A stretch of DNA of 25,550 nt, taken from NCBI GenBank assembly GCA_031281385.1, contig JAITFL010000173.1, forward strand, positions 1 through 25,550, given 5' to 3'. Every line of letters begins with the position of its first letter. Positions within the stretch are counted from its first letter, which is position 1. Source of the DNA: Holophagales bacterium. Lineage in GTDB: Bacteria; Acidobacteriota; Holophagae; Holophagales; Holophagaceae. Under the pieces are notes generated by a model. The model did no database searches. It was given only the letters and a program-made list of their open reading frames with translations, and had not been told where the DNA came from. A program made the position numbers and the translations under genes. Positions 23,238 to 25,550 of this stretch are shown piece by piece.

Positions 23238-24128
23238 TCAAACAGGCCGCCCTTGCCTCTCCTTCTCCTCCAGATCGTCAAAGATTTTGTTTATATGCTC
23301 CACCATTTTCGCCTTCAATCCGTCCATCCATAATTGCTTGCGCTTCTCCTGCTCGATCTGGGATTCTGCAAATCCTTGTAACGCAAGGTCTCGCACTGGT
23401 TCAATATCTGAGTGGAGCGTGTTTAGCCAGAAGTCGAGGTCGAGCTTCCACCAAGCATGTGCCCCCATTGGCAGATAGTTTGTATTTAGCTCAAAAAAAT
23501 ATGCGGGGGCACATTCAAGAGCAAACCTTGAAGCCGTGAACCTGTCTGGAATCGAAAAACCATCTGATATGAAGCCATATATAGAAAAGAACATGTCTTC
23601 GACGAGCGTGGGGCCATTAGCAATTTCAGAGAATTTGGTCAATAGCTCAACGCATTTTTTGACGCGCCTGAGACTGAACCCGCCATTGCCGACACCGATT
23701 CGGAGTAATTTGTTTCGGCCGCCCGCGCTGACAGGGATGGGCCTTACAGGGTGCCAAGGGGCACCAATGTAATCGTATTCTTGGGCGCACCAGTAGTCCA
23801 GTTCGTCCTTGATGATGATGGCGTCTGGCTGGGTGAGCAATATGAACTCATAAGCACTGAACCTTTCGTAAAAATGAGGGTTCAGCAGCAGTCGGCAGTA
23901 TGAAGCAATGGATGTGAAATAGCCATCATCGAATGTGGCAAATTTGGCACTCGGAGCTAGGCGGCGATAAAAGGAAACATCGAGCGACTTGGGGCAGACA
24001 AAGAATATTTCGCGCTCAGGGTTGAGGTTCCGAAGGGAATACTGCAAAGAAAACAGCTCAAGCCCATCTATCTCTGGACGATAGACTGGGATGGCTACGG
24101 CGACTGAGGCGGCGGGAATGTCTGTCAT
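23238..24128 (-). CDS. DUF5672-type glycosyltransferase-like protein
   Basis: A 296-residue protein of the DUF5672 kind, a GT-A-like domain often found in surface-polysaccharide loci. The N-terminus VAVAIPVYRPEIDGLE is the nucleotide-sugar-binding strand, YEFILLTQPDAIIIKDELDYW (about 91-111) carries the family's acidic motif in place of a DxD, and YIGAPWHPV, GVGNGGFSLRR and EDMFFS are further family blocks. The C-terminus is charged and helical. The donor and acceptor sugars are not known. No Shine-Dalgarno is visible before ATG 24128. A second member of the family ends at the right edge of the window, with a similar IEPVRDLAL-F segment. Confidence 0.82.
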   Translation of the reverse strand: MTDIPAASVAVAIPVYRPEIDGLELFSLQYSLRNLNPEREIFFVCPKSLDVSFYRRLAPSAKFATFDDGYFTSIASYCRLLLNPHFYERFSAYEFILLTQPDAIIIKDELDYWCAQEYDYIGAPWHPVRPIPVSAGGRNKLLRIGVGNGGFSLRRVKKCVELLTKFSEIANGPTLVEDMFFSIYGFISDGFSIPDRFTASRFALECAPAYFFELNTNYLPMGAHAWWKLDLDFWLNTLHSDIEPVRDLALQGFAESQIEQEKRKQLWMDGLKAKMVEHINKIFDDLEEKERQGRPV

Positions 24129-24186
24129 GGCAGGCTATGGCATCAAGATTTGTGCCGCCATGCACCCTAGCCCCAGTTCTTTTGGC

Positions 24187-25287
24187 CTACTTTACAAGTA
24201 TGGCGCGTATGCCGTACGCGTCGCCTTCCCCTTCGCCCAGGCGCATAGGCTTGCCATTTTTCCATAGTATGGCGAAGCGTTTCATTCCCAGAGAATCATG
24301 GCTTTCGTACACATCTTCGTGCCCAGACACGTACACATCGTTTCCTAGCACAAATACCGATTTGGCTATCGTGTCAGTATTTCCATCGCTCAGGCGTTGG
24401 GCAGCCCCATTTTTCCATAGCATGGCGTGTTCGTGTCCTTCCTCGGTTTCGGCAAGTTGCCCCACTACGTAAACATCGCTGCCCGCCACAAATACGGAAT
24501 GGGCCTCCGCAAAGGCATTCGCATCGCTGAGTGGCGTAGGGACTCCATTCTTCCACAAAATGGCAACTTTTTTCTCTTCGGTGTTCCATTCATGCCCAGC
24601 CACGTAAACATCGCTGCCTGACACATAGACAGAATTGGCCATTGAATTATTGGCATCGCTGAGGCGCTGGAGGACGCCATTCTTCCATAGCACGGCGGTG
24701 CAAGGCCCGCCACGGGGCATGCCGATCTTTTGCTCATAGCCCGCTACATAGACATCGCCCTCTGACACAAAAATTGAATTGGCGGTATCGTCCTCCCACC
24801 CACTTCCAAGGGGCGTGGGTTCGCCATTTTTCCAAAGCATGGCAACTGATTTTCCAACTTCGTTGTATTCAAGCCCTACCACGTACACATCGTCATCTTG
24901 TACAAAGACAGAAAGGGCCATCGCAAAGCTATTTCCATTAGTGAGTTTCGTAGGCACGCCATTCTTCCATAGAATGGCAACACGCTTCTTTTTCCTGTCA
25001 TTGTCTCCAGACACATCTTCGCTTCCAACTACATACACGTCATCGCCCGACACAAAGATGGACTGGGCCCGCGCATCGCCGTTCCCGTCTGTGAGTCGCT
25101 CGGGTGCGCCATTTTTCCATAGCGTGGCGATGTTTTTCTCAGCCGCATTTTCCTCCTCTCCAGCCACATAGACAATGTCTATATGTTCTATAGGGCTTTT
25201 CTTTGGGCGGCAACCGACAAATATGGTCGCCATCGCCAACAGTGCCGCAAAAGCGCAAATGATGCGATTTTTCATAAGGCTATGCAT
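24187..25287 (-). CDS. Lipoprotein with seven-bladed beta-propeller repeats
   Basis: A 366-residue protein with a lipoprotein-like N-terminus: MKNRIICAFAALLAMATIFVGC, cysteine at about 26, the lipobox having Phe at -3. The rest consists of a repeat of about 45 residues, A(I/M)LWKNG-P--L-(D/N)G, then A-SVFV-G-DVYV-G-E. WKNG occurs seven times. The N-terminal IDIVYVAGEE is a lone second half-repeat and the C-terminal AILWKNGKPMRL...IRAILVK a lone first half-repeat, so together they complete a seventh blade, the usual ring closure of propellers. It is probably an outer-membrane-anchored binding scaffold; the ligand is unknown. The start may be ATG 25287 or 25275; no clear ribosome-binding site distinguishes them. 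Confidence 0.75.
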   Translation of the reverse strand: MHSLMKNRIICAFAALLAMATIFVGCRPKKSPIEHIDIVYVAGEEENAAEKNIATLWKNGAPERLTDGNGDARAQSIFVSGDDVYVVGSEDVSGDNDRKKKRVAILWKNGVPTKLTNGNSFAMALSVFVQDDDVYVVGLEYNEVGKSVAMLWKNGEPTPLGSGWEDDTANSIFVSEGDVYVAGYEQKIGMPRGGPCTAVLWKNGVLQRLSDANNSMANSVYVSGSDVYVAGHEWNTEEKKVAILWKNGVPTPLSDANAFAEAHSVFVAGSDVYVVGQLAETEEGHEHAMLWKNGAAQRLSDGNTDTIAKSVFVLGNDVYVSGHEDVYESHDSLGMKRFAILWKNGKPMRLGEGEGDAYGIRAILVK

Positions 25288-25322
25288 GCCGATTTCTGAC
25301 CCCTAACCATACAATTTAACCC

Positions 25323-25550
25323 TTAACTGGCCTCTAATCTTTGAACTCCAATCAAGCAGTCGCCACCTCGTTTCGCAATTTCGAGAAGGTCGTTAAGGGG
25401 TTTGCCAAATTGTTTTATTGTCAGCTTGTTCAAAAGTTCAGCGTATTTTTTCTCTTCATTTTCTTTCACCCATGAATCCCACGTTTCAAAGCTCTTCAGC
25501 GCAAGGTCGCGTATAGGCTCAAGGTCGGGGTACAGCATTTTGAGCCAAAA
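25323..25550 (-). CDS. DUF5672-type glycosyltransferase-like protein (3' part)
   Basis: The frame is open at the right edge of the window; 76 C-terminal residues are visible, starting FWLKMLYPDLEPIRDLALKSFE. This aligns with FWLNTLHSDIEPVRDLALQGFA at the same position in the DUF5672 protein at 23238-24128, so it is the end of a paralogue. The remaining C-terminus is charged and helical and ends GVQRLEAS. The internal ATG at 25538 is not a start, since the homology runs upstream of it. Confidence 0.75.
   Translation of the reverse strand, partial: FWLKMLYPDLEPIRDLALKSFETWDSWVKENEEKKYAELLNKLTIKQFGKPLNDLLEIAKRGGDCLIGVQRLEAS

Overview
The window looks like a Gram-negative bacterial chromosome carrying one integrated mobile element. 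Evidence for a diderm is the lipoprotein-type signal on the beta-propeller gene, the heptosyltransferase-like TPR protein and the meso-DAP pathway enzyme DapF. The lysine-rich histone-H1-like tail at the left edge, the FtsB-type protein behind enolase and the DUF5672-type glycosyltransferases are seen together in Verrucomicrobiota/PVC-like genomes, but this taxonomic guess is weak and rests on memory only.

Left chromosomal part (1-10938): the end of a KKAPVKKTAAKKP-repeat protein; enolase, an FtsB/DivIC-like septum protein and a divergent DapF in one close run; a compact, more AT-rich restriction-modification pair (N4-cytosine methyltransferase plus BglII-like endonuclease); a TPR/glycosyltransferase-9-like protein; then parA-parB-folC in a tight operon preceded by a parS-like inverted repeat; and a secreted protein with two tandem homologous C-terminal domains. 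Apart from the R-M pair this is core chromosome: glycolysis, division, cell-wall precursor synthesis, chromosome segregation and folate.

Mobile element (10963-20679, about 9.7 kb): it sits in a tRNA-Ala(CGC) gene and is bounded by a 45-bp perfect direct repeat of the 3' half of that tRNA. At the right end a tyrosine recombinase reads inward, and GTGGGTAA-type arm sites lie inside both ends. A minus-strand operon follows: AlpA-like excisionase/regulator, small protein, RepB-like primase and three small proteins, with an 11-bp-period iteron-like array in the middle. The left half is cargo: an XRE regulator divergent from an operon of a methyltransferase-endonuclease fusion plus an exported phospholipase-D-type nuclease, separated by overlapping palindromes, then a HigB/HigA-like toxin-antitoxin pair. 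I see no capsid, portal, relaxase or type IV secretion genes, so it looks like a small replicating hitchhiker or satellite element with defence cargo.

Right chromosomal part (20680-25550): the displaced tRNA 3' end, heptamer repeats, an ABC-F ATPase, a 283-bp strongly structured intergenic element bounded by a perfect 12-bp inverted repeat (candidate structured RNA or dispersed repeat), a DUF5672 glycosyltransferase, a lipoprotein predicted to be a seven-bladed propeller, and the 3' end of a second DUF5672 gene.
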